DNA of 61,534 nucleotides from Comamonadaceae bacterium (lineage in GTDB: Bacteria > Pseudomonadota > Gammaproteobacteria > Burkholderiales > Burkholderiaceae_C): the NCBI GenBank assembly GCA_013297875.1, contig JAAFIW010000026.1, forward strand, positions 1-61,534, given 5' to 3'. The position numbers and the translations under genes were made by a program. This document shows, piece after piece, positions 7,367-15,563 of this stretch (its first letter is position 1; the number at the start of each line of letters is the position of its first letter). The notes beneath the pieces were generated by a model. The model was not told the origin of the DNA, ran no database searches, and was given only the letters and a program-made list of their open reading frames with translations.

Positions 7367-8458
7367 TCACAAAGGCTGAATTTTCCCCACATCCGGCTCG
7401 CGCAGCCACTGCGCAAACTCGTCTGCCAACTGCTGGCTGGCCGACACGGCTGCACTCCAGGCTTTCACCCGCGCCGCCAGATCGTTGCCGTAATGCGTGA
7501 AGTCGGTGCGGTCGGGCAGCTTGCGATTGGGGAGTTTTTTCACCCATTCGGGGTTGGGGGCCAGCACCACCATGCGGTCCAGAAAACCGGTGGCTTTGTG
7601 ACGCCATTTCAGGCCCTTGTCGAGCCAGCCCGGCACCACGGCTTGCTGGAAGTGGGGGTAGAGAACGACACTGGAGGCGATGCCCGGCGATTGCGCTGGC
7701 GCGGTGTAGTTCAGGTGCAGGTGGTAGTCGGTCAGGCCGCCGTCCCAGTAGGCACCGGGCGGTGCGCCGGGAATGTTGTGCACGGCTTGGAGCACAAAGG
7801 GAATGGAGCAACTGGCTTGCAGCGCGGGGAAAAAGTTGGCGGCGCTTAAGGGCACCTGGCGAGTGCGGTAGTCGCCGGTGGCAAATGGAAGCGGTGCCCC
7901 GTGGCTTGAAAAAACCACCCGCTCCAGCCACGCGCCCATGGCTTTGCGCCGCACCGCATTGCTCATGAACGCACCCAGGTAGCCCAGCGGCGTGCGCAGC
8001 GCCTGCTCACGCGCCAGCACATGCCGCCCGCGCGAGGTGATGATGTGCAGGTGGTAGCGGTTGTGGCCGAGCACCTGATCGATCCGTCCACCGTAGAAGG
8101 CTTGCAAGTTTTCACCAAAGCGCTCACTGACGTGTTGCGCCGTGGGCCGCTTTTGCCCGGGGGCCAGTTCGTAGTGCTGACCAATGTAGTCATGCTCCAG
8201 CCGCTCAAACCCGGCCACCGATTCATCCAGACACGCCGTGGCCATGCGCCAGGCACCGATGGACGCACCCACCAAATGCACCGGTTGGGTCGATTGAGCT
8301 AGCCACTGACCGAAGATAAAACGATCCAGCGGCCCCAGGATCAAGCCTTTGGGTCCACCGGCTGCGCCTGGAATCGTGTGGATGTGTTGGGGCTGTAGAC
8401 CGTGCTGCGCGATGTGGGCCTTGGCGACTGGGCCAGCATGCATGTGAAGGGCTTTCAT
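7367..8458 (-). CDS. patatin-like phospholipase family protein
   Basis: Predicted about 363 residues. It shows a glycine-rich oxyanion region (P-G-A-A-G-G-P-K-G), a nucleophile elbow G-A-S-I-G-A-W and the second half of the patatin Ser-Asp dyad in Y-W-D-G-G-L-T-D. This order is diagnostic of patatin-type acyl hydrolases acting on lipids. The ATG at 8458 is preferred; a TTG at 8473 would add five residues. No signal peptide, so it is probably cytoplasmic or membrane-associated. Physiological lipid unknown. Confidence 0.8.
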   Translation of the reverse strand: MKALHMHAGPVAKAHIAQHGLQPQHIHTIPGAAGGPKGLILGPLDRFIFGQWLAQSTQPVHLVGASIGAWRMATACLDESVAGFERLEHDYIGQHYELAPGQKRPTAQHVSERFGENLQAFYGGRIDQVLGHNRYHLHIITSRGRHVLAREQALRTPLGYLGAFMSNAVRRKAMGAWLERVVFSSHGAPLPFATGDYRTRQVPLSAANFFPALQASCSIPFVLQAVHNIPGAPPGAYWDGGLTDYHLHLNYTAPAQSPGIASSVVLYPHFQQAVVPGWLDKGLKWRHKATGFLDRMVVLAPNPEWVKKLPNRKLPDRTDFTHYGNDLAARVKAWSAAVSASQQLADEFAQWLREPDVGKIQPL

Positions 8459-8498
8459 GCGCAGATTTTGCAACTACCCAGCTACCTGGCAGCGAACC

Positions 8499-8614
8499 GA
8501 TGACAAATGACAGCCGCCTGCGGCTTGCATGACGCAATGACGGGTAGGTCACTTGCCAGTTGGGCACCGGGTCAATTGTCATGTCGGTGCGCAGCACCGA
8601 CCGTCATCTGTCAT
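8499..8614. repeat. family C repeat, copy 1
   Basis: Starts GATGACAAATGACAGCCGCC and ends CGTCATCTGTCAT; GATGACAAATGAC and the end sequence form an inverted repeat with one mismatch. The first 43 nt match the copy at the 3' end of cydA. Confidence 0.65.
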
Positions 8615-8665
8615 CGATGTCAGTCGACGTGAGTAGTTACCAGATTTTGTATGAAACTGGCACAC

Positions 8666-8708
8666 AGCCCAGGGATTTACTGCTCAAGCAGCTACACATT
8701 TAATAGCT
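8666..8708 (-). repeat. family A dispersed repeat, copy 4
   Basis: AGCCCAGGGATTTACTGCTC then AAGCAGCTAC and TTTAATAGCT. The TAG stop of the downstream-lying minus gene (8707-8709) falls at its end. Confidence 0.85.
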
Positions 8709-9828
8709 AAACCAGCCGGGCCACATGCTCCCCAATCGCCAGACAGGACGTGAGCCCCGGCGACTCAACACCAAACAGTTGCACCACGCCCGGCACGCCA
8801 TGCGCTTGAGGCCCGGCAATCCAGAAGTCTTTTGACTTTTCGCCGGGTGCCTGAATTTTGGGGCGAATGCCGCTGTACGACGGTTGCAGGCTGCCGTCGG
8901 GCAGCGCGGGCCAGAAGCGGCGGATGGAATCGTAAAAGCTGGCACCGCGCGCTGGATCCACGTCGTAGTTCAGGTCGTCCACCCACTGCACATCGGGGCC
9001 AAAACGGGCCTGGCCGCCCAGGTCCAGCGTGAGGTGCACGCCCCAGCCCGCGGCTTCTGGAATGGGGTAGATCAGCTGTGAAAACGGCGCTTTACTGCTG
9101 AGGGAAAAGTAGTTGCCCTTGGCATAGTGGGTGGGCGGCACATGCGCAGCAGGAAAGCCTTGCATGCGCGCTGCCAGGGCCTGGGCATACAGCCCCGCGC
9201 AGTTGACCAGCCGCCGGGCGCGCAACTGCATGGGCTGTGCACCGCCGGTGGACACCACGATGCCATCGGCGGCGATGTCCGCCCGGTCAAACGGGGTGTT
9301 CAGCACCACCGTGCCGCCGACGTTTTCCAGGTCGCCCTGCAAGCTGAGCATCAGGCCATGGCTGTCCACGATGCCGGTGGTGGGGCTGCTCAAAGCGCCG
9401 ACGCACTGCAAATGCGGCTCCAGCGCTACCGCTTGCTGGGCGCTGATGATTTGGGTGTCAGGCATGCCGCAGGCAGCAGCGTTGGCGTGTATGCGGGCCA
9501 GATCGGGCAGCTGTTCGGGCGCGGTGGCCACAATCAACTTGCCGCATTGCTGATGCGCGAGGCCCCGCTCGCGCAAGTAGGCATACAGCAGAGGCTTGCC
9601 GCGCACGCACAACTGGGCCTTCAGCGAGCCGGGCGCGTAGTCCAGCCCGGCGTGAATCACCTCGCTGTTGCGGGCGCTGGTGCCAGTGCCAACGGCATTT
9701 TCGGCCTCCAGCACCAGCACCTCGCGGCCCTGCAAAGCCAGTGCGCGGGCACAGGCCAGGCCGACCACGCCGGCGCCGATCACCACGGTATCGACTGTTT
9801 CCAAAACGGGCTCCTTGTTTGATGGCAT
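8707..9828 (-). CDS. FAD-dependent oxidoreductase, LhgO (L-2-hydroxyglutarate oxidase)-like
   Basis: Predicted 373 residues of the DAO superfamily. The N-terminal dinucleotide-binding motif [10 protein letters not shown] is followed by a ribose-binding acidic residue in V-L-V-L-E. The segment [14 protein letters not shown] then P-G-S-L-K-A closely resembles LhgO-type 2-hydroxyacid oxidases, which pass electrons to the respiratory chain. The ATG at 9828 is chosen because the motif follows at the usual distance; the longer frame overlaps the divergent gene. The stop codon lies in a family A repeat. Substrate is an inference from family. Confidence 0.8.
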   Translation of the reverse strand: MPSNKEPVLETVDTVVIGAGVVGLACARALALQGREVLVLEAENAVGTGTSARNSEVIHAGLDYAPGSLKAQLCVRGKPLLYAYLRERGLAHQQCGKLIVATAPEQLPDLARIHANAAACGMPDTQIISAQQAVALEPHLQCVGALSSPTTGIVDSHGLMLSLQGDLENVGGTVVLNTPFDRADIAADGIVVSTGGAQPMQLRARRLVNCAGLYAQALAARMQGFPAAHVPPTHYAKGNYFSLSSKAPFSQLIYPIPEAAGWGVHLTLDLGGQARFGPDVQWVDDLNYDVDPARGASFYDSIRRFWPALPDGSLQPSYSGIRPKIQAPGEKSKDFWIAGPQAHGVPGVVQLFGVESPGLTSCLAIGEHVARLV

Positions 9829-9855
9829 ATTTGTTGACGCGACTATTTTCAGGCC

Positions 9856-10125
9856 ATGACCATCGAAATACCCAAAGAAGCCCGCCAGGAAGCGATTGCG
9901 TCTATTCAGCGCTACTTCGCCGAGCACATGGAGCAACCCATTGGCAACATCGGTGCCAGTGGCTTGCTCGGTTTTTTGCTGGAAGAGATCGGCCCGGTGA
10001 TCTACAACCAGGCCGTGGCCGACGTGCAGGAGCGGCTACAGGCGCGCGTGATGGAGGTCGACATTGAGGTACACGAGGAGCCGTTTCAGTACTGGCGCAA
10101 GTACGACAAGGCGCGTAAAAAGTAG
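9856..10125 (+). CDS. DUF2164 family protein
   Basis: Predicted 89-residue acidic cytoplasmic protein. The pattern I-Q-R-Y-F-A-E-H-M, then G[21 protein letters not shown] matches DUF2164, a short family common in proteobacteria and without known function. It is divergent from the LhgO-like gene with only 27 bp between the starts. Confidence 0.8.
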   Translation: MTIEIPKEARQEAIASIQRYFAEHMEQPIGNIGASGLLGFLLEEIGPVIYNQAVADVQERLQARVMEVDIEVHEEPFQYWRKYDKARKK

Positions 10126-10148
10126 CAAAGAGCATGTAGCGGGCGCGC

Positions 10149-11231
10149 TCAAAACAAATGCCCCTGCCCCAGCGCACCCGCCGGTCGAAATTGCGTCAAA
10201 TCCAGCTCATGCCGGACGCGGTTGAGCCCCAGGCGGGCACAAGCCTTTTGAAAGCGCTGGGCGATCAGGTCGGCCCACAGGCCGCTGCCTTTCATGCGGC
10301 TGGCGAAGTCGCTGTCGTAGTTTTTGCCGCCCCGCATCTCGCGCACGCGGGCCATCACGCGCTCGGCGCGCTGCGGGTGGTGCAGTTGCAGCCATTCGTT
10401 GAACACGTCGTTGAGCTCCCAGGGCAGGCGCAGCACGGTGTAGAAGGCGCTGGTGGCACCGGCATCACGCGCGGCGGCCAGCACCTGCTCCATGTCGTCG
10501 TTTAAAAACGGAATTTGCGGTGCCACGCTCACACCCACCGGCACACCCGCCTGCACCAGCGTGCGGACGGTGCGCAGCCGCCGCTGGGGGCTGGCGGCGC
10601 GGGGTTCGAGCTGGCGGGTGAGCTCACCGTCCAGGCTGGTGATGGTGACGTAAACAGCGGCCAGGTGCTGCGCGGCCATCGGGGCAATGATGTCCAGGTC
10701 GCGCTCAACGCCGCTTGATTTGGTGACGAGCGAAAAGGCGTGGCGGGTTTCCTGCATCAGCGCCAGCACCGAGCGGGTCAGGCGCAATTGCCGCTCGACC
10801 GGCTGGTAGCAGTCAGTGGCCGAGCCGATGTTGAGCAACTGCGGCACGTAACCGGGTTTTGCCAATTCGCCGCGCAAGACCTCGGCCAGGTTGCGCTTGG
10901 CAATCAGGATGGTTTCAAAGTCCAGCCCTGGCGACAGGCCCAGGTAGCTGTGCGTGGGCCGGGCATAGCAATACACGCAGCCATGCTCGCAGCCGCGGTA
11001 GGGGTTGATGGAATAGTCAAAGTAAATGTCGGGTGAGTCGTTGCGCACGATCACGCTTTTGGCGTCCTCCCAGCGCACGGTGGTGGCGGGCGGTGTGATC
11101 TCGCTGGGCTCGTCGTCGCCAGGCCAGCCATCGTCGAAATTGGCACGATCGTCCACCGCAAACCGGTGCGGCACGCGGCTGGCGCTGCCTCGGCCTTTGA
11201 TGGCGCTGGGAGAGATGTGAAAGTCGCTCAT
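10149..11231 (-). CDS. PA0069-type radical SAM protein (SplB-like)
   Basis: Predicted 360 residues. The radical SAM cluster motif C-E-H-G-C-V-Y-C-Y is intact at about 103-111, in the CxxxCxxC spacing that binds a 4Fe-4S cluster and S-adenosylmethionine. The flanking sequence N-P-Y-R-G-C-E-H-G-C-V-Y-C-Y-A-R and the later T-K-S-S-G-V-E-R-D fit the PA0069 group, distantly related to spore photoproduct lyase. Start at 11231 chosen because upstream codons lead into a repeat. Substrate unknown for the group. Confidence 0.85.
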   Translation of the reverse strand: MSDFHISPSAIKGRGSASRVPHRFAVDDRANFDDGWPGDDEPSEITPPATTVRWEDAKSVIVRNDSPDIYFDYSINPYRGCEHGCVYCYARPTHSYLGLSPGLDFETILIAKRNLAEVLRGELAKPGYVPQLLNIGSATDCYQPVERQLRLTRSVLALMQETRHAFSLVTKSSGVERDLDIIAPMAAQHLAAVYVTITSLDGELTRQLEPRAASPQRRLRTVRTLVQAGVPVGVSVAPQIPFLNDDMEQVLAAARDAGATSAFYTVLRLPWELNDVFNEWLQLHHPQRAERVMARVREMRGGKNYDSDFASRMKGSGLWADLIAQRFQKACARLGLNRVRHELDLTQFRPAGALGQGHLF

Positions 11232-11286
11232 GGGCGTGCAGCGTACCCGAATACTGTTTAAATAACCAGTTTTATAAATCGAACTT

Positions 11287-11404
11287 CCAGAACGCACAGG
11301 ACGCAAAAACCACGCAGAGGTCGCAGAAGAAGCCGGGGAAAAACACCCAATTGTGGCTGTTCTTCCGCGCCCTCTGCGAATCCTTCGCGTCCTCTGCGTT
11401 CTGG
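11287..11404. repeat. family B long inverted repeat (GCAGAGG type), copy 2
   Basis: Arms start CCAGAACGCACAGGACGC and end CCTCTGCGTTCTGG. It lies between the divergent radical SAM and GbsR genes. Confidence 0.8.
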
Positions 11405-11425
11405 AGCCCGCATTTTCACTCCTGA

Positions 11426-11460
11426 ATTAATAGCTGCCTGAGCAATGAATACCTGGGCGG
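11426..11460 (+). repeat. family A dispersed repeat, copy 5
   Basis: AATTAATAGCTGCCTGAGCA then ATGAATACCTGGGCGG; directly downstream of a family B copy. Confidence 0.85.
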
Positions 11461-11491
11461 AATGCACTTTTTACCCATAACCTCATATTTC

Positions 11492-11529
11492 AGTCTTGAA
11501 TTTTCAGTAATTCTTGAAAATTCAAGACT
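11492..11529. promoter_or_regulatory. 14-bp perfect inverted repeat upstream of the GbsR-type regulator
   Basis: AGTCTTGAATTTTC (11492-11505) and GAAAATTCAAGACT (11516-11529) are exact complements separated by 10 nt, and lie 20 nt upstream of the regulator's ATG. Position, AT-richness and symmetry suggest an autoregulatory operator. There is no T-tract to make it a terminator. Confidence 0.55.
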
Positions 11530-11549
11530 CTGCGAGCACAATCCCGCCC

Positions 11550-12131
11550 ATGCCTTTGCAAAACACCCTCCCCCCACTGTCCAGCCAGTTCGTGTCGCAC
11601 TTTGGCGAGATGGGTAGCAAATGGGGCATTAACCGCACCGTTGGGCAGATTTATGCGCTGATTTTTATCTCGCAGCGCGCTCTGAATGCAGACGAAATTG
11701 CCGAGGCGCTGGAATTTTCGCGATCCAATGTGAGCATGGGCTTGAAGGAATTGCAGTCGTGGCGCCTGGTGCGGCTGCGCCACCAGGTGGGCGACCGGCG
11801 CGAGTACTTTGAAGCGCCGGGCGATGTGTGGGAGATTTTTCGCGTGCTGGCCGAAGAGCGCCGCCGCCGCGAAATCGAGCCGACGCTATCCATGCTGCGC
11901 ATGGCCCTGCTGGAGCAACCCACCAGCGACGCCGACCGCCACGCCCAGGAGCGCATGCGCCAGATGCACGAGTTGATTGACCGCCTGATGACCTGGTTTG
12001 ACGACGTGCAAAAACTCGCCCCCGAAACCGCCATGCAGCTGATGGGCATGGGGGCAACGGTGACGAAGGTGCTGGAGTTCAAAGACCGAATTTCTGGGCG
12101 GACGCCAACATCGCAAAACCGGGGACTTTGA
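11550..12131 (+). CDS. GbsR/MarR-family transcriptional regulator
   Basis: Predicted 193 residues. The N-terminal winged helix reads M-G-S-K-W-G-I-N-R-T-V-G-Q-I-Y-A then the recognition region E-A-L-E-F-S-R-S-N-V-S-M-G-L-K-E-L, typical of GbsR-type repressors of the MarR superfamily. A helical C-terminal half probably dimerises. The ATG at 11550 starts just beyond a perfect inverted repeat that may be its own operator. It precedes cydA-cydB on the same strand by 175 bp (with a family B repeat between), so a role in controlling the bd oxidase is plausible but unproven. Its TGA lies in that repeat. Confidence 0.8.
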   Translation: MPLQNTLPPLSSQFVSHFGEMGSKWGINRTVGQIYALIFISQRALNADEIAEALEFSRSNVSMGLKELQSWRLVRLRHQVGDRREYFEAPGDVWEIFRVLAEERRRREIEPTLSMLRMALLEQPTSDADRHAQERMRQMHELIDRLMTWFDDVQKLAPETAMQLMGMGATVTKVLEFKDRISGRTPTSQNRGL

Positions 12132-12263
12132 ACGCAGAGGACGCAAAGGATTCGCAGAGGACGCGGAAAGAACAGCCAAGATTCTTTGAACATCATTCAG
12201 CACCTTCTCACTTTGAATTCCTTTTGCGTTCTCTGCGAATCCTTCGCGTCCTCTGCGTTCAAG
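12127..12263. repeat. family B long inverted repeat (GCAGAGG type), copy 3
   Basis: Arms start TTTGAACGCAGAGGACGC and end CGTCCTCTGCGTTCAAG. It fills most of the gap between the regulator and cydA and contains the regulator's stop codon (12129-12131). Confidence 0.8.
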
Positions 12264-12306
12264 TTTCTTGTATCCCTGTATTCCGACCTTTCGAAGGAGC
12301 TAACCC

Positions 12307-13683
12307 ATGGACACCCTGCTGCTAGCCCGCCTGCAATTTGCCGCCAACATCAGCTTTCACATCCTGTTTCCCACCATCACCATTGCGCTGTGCTGGATGC
12401 TGGTGTTCTTCCGTTTCCGCCACGCGGCCACGCGCGGCACGCCAGCGGCGGCGGGTTGGGAGCAGGCTTACTACTTCTGGACCAAGGTGTTTGCGCTGAC
12501 CTTTGCGCTGGGTGTGGTCTCGGGCATCACGATGAGTTTTCAGTTTGGTACCAACTGGCCGGGCTTCATGGAAAAGACGGGGAATATTTCGGGGCCGCTG
12601 CTGGGCTATGAGGTGCTGACGGCCTTCTTTCTGGAAGCGACCTTTCTGGGCATCATGTTGTTTGGCAAGGGGCGTGTGTCGGAACGGGTGCACTTGATTG
12701 CGACGCTCATGGTGGCGTTTGGCACCACCTTGTCGGCCTTCTGGATCCTGGCGCTGAATTCGTGGATGCACACCCCAGCAGGCTACGAAATCATCAACGG
12801 GCAGTTTCACGCCACCGACTGGTTGGCGGTGATTTTCAACCCCTCTTTCCCCTACCGCTTTGCACACGTGCTGTTGGCGTCTGCTCTGACTGCTTCATTT
12901 TTGGTATCAGGCCTGAGCGCCTGGCAGTTGCTCAAGGGCAGCGCCACGCTCGGCACGCACAAGGCGTTCAAAACCGCGGTCATCGCCGCTGCCTGCGCCA
13001 TTCCGCTGCAAATTTTCATGGGCGACCTGCATGGACTGAACACGCTGGCGCACCAACCGGCCAAGATCGCGGCGATTGAAGGCATCTGGCAGACGGAAAA
13101 AGGCGCACCGCTCACCTTGTTTGGCATTCCTGACGAGAAGGCGGGCAAGACGCACTTTGCGGTGCAAATTCCCAAAGGAGCCAGCCTGATCCTGGCGCAT
13201 GACGCAGATGCTGAACTCAAAGGCCTGAACGAGTTCAAGGGCGCACATCCACCGGTGGCCCCAGTGTTCTGGAGCTTTCGCGTGATGGTGGGTGTGGGCA
13301 TGTTGATGTTGGCCGTGTCGTGGTTTACCGCGTTCACGCTGTGGCGCAGAAAGCAGCTTCGGGCTGATGCCCAGGTGGCACTGCCGCGCCAACTGCTGTG
13401 GGTGCTCAGCGGCATGACCTTTGCTGGCTGGGTTGCCACCTTGGCCGGTTGGTACGTGACCGAAATCGGCCGCCAGCCCTTCATCGTCTACGGCTTGGTG
13501 CGCACCGCCGACGTGGTAGCTCCGATTGCCCCGCCACTGGTGGCGCTGACGCTGGCAGGCTATGTGTTGGTGTATGGCTTGCTGTTGCTGGCGTACGTGA
13601 GTGTGCTGAAGTACATGGCGGAAAATCCGACCAAGACGGTGCCCCGCCCGATGACAAATGACCCCGCCTTCGGCGTGGGATGA
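12307..13683 (+). CDS. cydA: cytochrome bd ubiquinol oxidase subunit I
   Basis: Predicted 458-residue membrane protein with about nine hydrophobic helices. It binds hemes b558, b595 and d and oxidises quinol while reducing oxygen to water. Visible hallmarks are the N-terminal R-L-Q-F-A-A-N-I-S-F-H (heme ligand His at about 18), the G-I-T-M-S-F-Q-F-G-T-N-W block and the E-A-T-F-L-G helix. A quinol-loop region lies around 240-310. Length resembles the short Q-loop, cyanide-insensitive (CIO) group. GGAGCT lies 10-15 nt before the ATG. The last ten or so residues and the stop come from a family C repeat, so the C-terminus is probably not conserved. Confidence 0.93.
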   Translation: MDTLLLARLQFAANISFHILFPTITIALCWMLVFFRFRHAATRGTPAAAGWEQAYYFWTKVFALTFALGVVSGITMSFQFGTNWPGFMEKTGNISGPLLGYEVLTAFFLEATFLGIMLFGKGRVSERVHLIATLMVAFGTTLSAFWILALNSWMHTPAGYEIINGQFHATDWLAVIFNPSFPYRFAHVLLASALTASFLVSGLSAWQLLKGSATLGTHKAFKTAVIAAACAIPLQIFMGDLHGLNTLAHQPAKIAAIEGIWQTEKGAPLTLFGIPDEKAGKTHFAVQIPKGASLILAHDADAELKGLNEFKGAHPPVAPVFWSFRVMVGVGMLMLAVSWFTAFTLWRRKQLRADAQVALPRQLLWVLSGMTFAGWVATLAGWYVTEIGRQPFIVYGLVRTADVVAPIAPPLVALTLAGYVLVYGLLLLAYVSVLKYMAENPTKTVPRPMTNDPAFGVG

Positions 13684-13762
13684 AAAATGACTAACAACCC
13701 AGGAGTAACCAGGCTTGCGTCATCTGTCATGGCAGCTGTGCAGCAGCTTCGTCATCTGTCAT
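13650..13762. repeat. family C repeat, copy 2, overlapping the cydA 3' end
   Basis: GATGACAAATGACCCCGCC starts the element inside cydA. CGTCATCTGTCAT occurs twice on the far side (13718-13730 and 13750-13762). Confidence 0.65.
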
Positions 13763-13783
13763 TGCGCGCGGAATCAAGCTTCT

Positions 13784-13817
13784 GCCCAGGCAAGATCTGC
13801 TCAAGCAGCTATCAATT
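13784..13817 (-). repeat. family A dispersed repeat, copy 6
   Basis: GCCCAGGCAAGATCTGCTCA then AGCAGCTATC. It ends just before the GAGGAG ribosome-binding site of cydB. Confidence 0.8.
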
Positions 13818-13829
13818 GAGGAGCGAATA

Positions 13830-14837
13830 ATGGACATCACCTGGAACTACCTGGCCCCCCTGCTCTTCATGGCCGTGATGGGCCTGTCGCTGCTGGCCTA
13901 TGTGGTGCTGGACGGCTACGACCTGGGCGTGGGTATCTTGCTGCCGCTTGCCAGCGACACCGAAAAAGACGTGATGGTCAGCAGCATTGGCCCGTTTTGG
14001 GACGCCAACGAAACCTGGCTGGTGCTGGGTGTGGGCGTGTTGCTGGTGGCTTTTCCCAAGGCACATGGCCTGGTGCTGCAGGCGCTGTATTTGCCGGTGA
14101 TGGTGATGCTGGTGGGCCTGATGGCGCGCGGCGTGGCGTTTGACTTTCGGGTGAAAGTGGCCGCAGGCCACAAGCCGCTGTGGAACCGCATTTTTTTCAT
14201 CGGCTCCCTGGTCACCAGCATGGCCCAGGGCTGGATGCTGGGCAGCTACATCACCGGGTTTGACAGCGGCCTGTGGGGCCTGCTGTTCAGTCTGGGGGTT
14301 GCCCTGGTGCTGCCCGCCGCCTACGCCATGCTGGGCGCGGGCTGGCTCATCATGAAAACCTCTGACGGCTTGCAGGAAAAATCAGTGGCGTGGGCTGCAC
14401 GTGCGTTTTGGCCCATGGCCGGTGCCCTGGTCGCCATCTCGCTGGCCACGCCCATCGTGAGCCAGACCGTATTTGCCAAATGGTTCAGGCTGCCCGAGCT
14501 GTTTGCGCTCTTGCCCATCCCCTTGATCTGCGCCGCCGCGCTGTGGGCCTTGCACCATGTGATCAAACGCCCCAACGTGGTCAAAGCCGGCTACGGCTGG
14601 GTGGTCTTCGCCGCCACCGTGCTGATCTTCGTGATGGCCTTCTTCGGCCTGGCCTACAGCATCTTCCCCTTCATCGTGATCGACCGCCTGAACGTTTGGG
14701 AAGCCGCCAGCTCATCGCAAGCGCTGGCGATTCTGGCGGTGGGCGTGGGGATTACCTTGCCGGCCATCATTGGGTACACGGTGTTTATGTACCGGGTGTT
14801 TTGGGGGAAGGCGCGGGAGTTGACGTATGGGTTGTGA
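13830..14837 (+). CDS. cydB: cytochrome bd ubiquinol oxidase subunit II
   Basis: Predicted 335 residues with about eight membrane helices. It is the structural partner of CydA in the inner-membrane bd oxidase. The N-terminal block V-L-D-G-Y-D-L-G-V-G and the F-W-D-A-N-E-T-W-L-V segment are typical of CydB. GAGGAG stands 8-13 nt before the ATG, immediately after a family A repeat. The gap of 146 bp to cydA, filled by families C and A, is wide for this normally tight pair and could uncouple the two expression levels. No CydX-type small subunit was recognised downstream. Confidence 0.93.
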   Translation: MDITWNYLAPLLFMAVMGLSLLAYVVLDGYDLGVGILLPLASDTEKDVMVSSIGPFWDANETWLVLGVGVLLVAFPKAHGLVLQALYLPVMVMLVGLMARGVAFDFRVKVAAGHKPLWNRIFFIGSLVTSMAQGWMLGSYITGFDSGLWGLLFSLGVALVLPAAYAMLGAGWLIMKTSDGLQEKSVAWAARAFWPMAGALVAISLATPIVSQTVFAKWFRLPELFALLPIPLICAAALWALHHVIKRPNVVKAGYGWVVFAATVLIFVMAFFGLAYSIFPFIVIDRLNVWEAASSSQALAILAVGVGITLPAIIGYTVFMYRVFWGKARELTYGL

Positions 14838-14870
14838 GTGCGATAACATCGCCCGCAACATCATTGATTC

Positions 14871-15302
14871 GTGAAAAACATTGTCATCAACACCAATGTG
14901 CTGGTTTCCGGGCTCGCAAGTCGGCAGGGAGCCTCGTATGCGCTGCTACAGCTTATTGGCCGTTCGCAGTTGCGGTTGTTTGCGTCGCCGCCGTTGTGGC
15001 TGGAATATGAATCGGTTTTAAAGCGACCTGAAATCATTGAACTGCATCACTTGACGACCGTGGAAGTCGATACGTTTCTGGATGGCTTGGCTCTTTTTAC
15101 GACACCGGTGAAACTGCACTTTTTGTGGAGACCGCAGCTGCGTGATCCAAACGATGAGATGGTTCTTGAAACAGCGGTAAACGCGATGGCAGACGCGTTA
15201 ATAACCCACAACCTTGTCGACTTTGAGCCAGCCAAACACCGATTCAATTTAACTGTCATCACACCTGGCAAGCTTCTGAAACAGTTGGACAACACACCAT
15301 GA
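14871..15302 (+). CDS. PIN-family putative toxin with an altered first active-site residue
   Basis: Predicted 143 residues of the COG1569-like PIN group. These are Mg-dependent ribonucleases acting as toxins. The first conserved strand reads I-V-I-N-T-N-V-L-V-S-G, where the family normally has Asp (D-T-N); the codon is AAC. Later acidic residues (E in W-L-E-Y-E, D in D-P-N-D-E, D near N-A-M-A-D-A) are present. It starts with GTG and overlaps the following small gene by 4 nt (ATGA), toxin first. The Asn may weaken or abolish catalysis. Confidence 0.75.
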   Translation: MKNIVINTNVLVSGLASRQGASYALLQLIGRSQLRLFASPPLWLEYESVLKRPEIIELHHLTTVEVDTFLDGLALFTTPVKLHFLWRPQLRDPNDEMVLETAVNAMADALITHNLVDFEPAKHRFNLTVITPGKLLKQLDNTP

Positions 15303-15535
15303 GCACCTTTGCATTGCGCCTGCCCGAGTCCCTGCACGCGCACGCCAAAAAGTTGGCCCTGCGCGATCAAGCGTCTTTGAATCAGTTCATCACCATTGCG
15401 GTGGCTGAAAAAGTATCTGCGCTGGATACCGAGACCTTTTTCCAGGAACGTGCGGCGCGAGGCAGCATTGAAAAATTCCAAGATATCTTGAGCCGAGTGC
15501 CGGACAAAGCACCTTTGGCTGGCGACGAACGATAG
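15299..15535 (+). CDS. ribbon-helix-helix antitoxin-like protein
   Basis: Predicted 78 residues. F-A-L-R-L-P-E-S-L-H followed by a helix and S-L-N-Q-F-I-T-I-A-V-A-E-K matches Arc/HicB-type RHH DNA-binding domains. An acidic tail could wrap the toxin. Start codon overlaps the stop of the PIN gene, so the two are translationally coupled. Probably neutralises the PIN protein and represses the operon. Confidence 0.75.
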   Translation: MSTFALRLPESLHAHAKKLALRDQASLNQFITIAVAEKVSALDTETFFQERAARGSIEKFQDILSRVPDKAPLAGDER

Positions 15536-15563
15536 GAGCCTTTTGCAGAGGTTCCTTTACGCG

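Noticed and set aside
7152-7931. 259-residue frame covering the PIN and patatin genes
   Set aside because: It is out of frame with clear PIN and patatin motifs and is Arg/Ser-rich like other high-GC shadows.
5065-15557. Shared string TTTTGCAGAGGTTC at 5065 and 15542 as a site-specific attachment pair
   Set aside because: The intervening 10 kb has chromosomal housekeeping genes and no integrase; the match is short and may be a fragment of another dispersed repeat.
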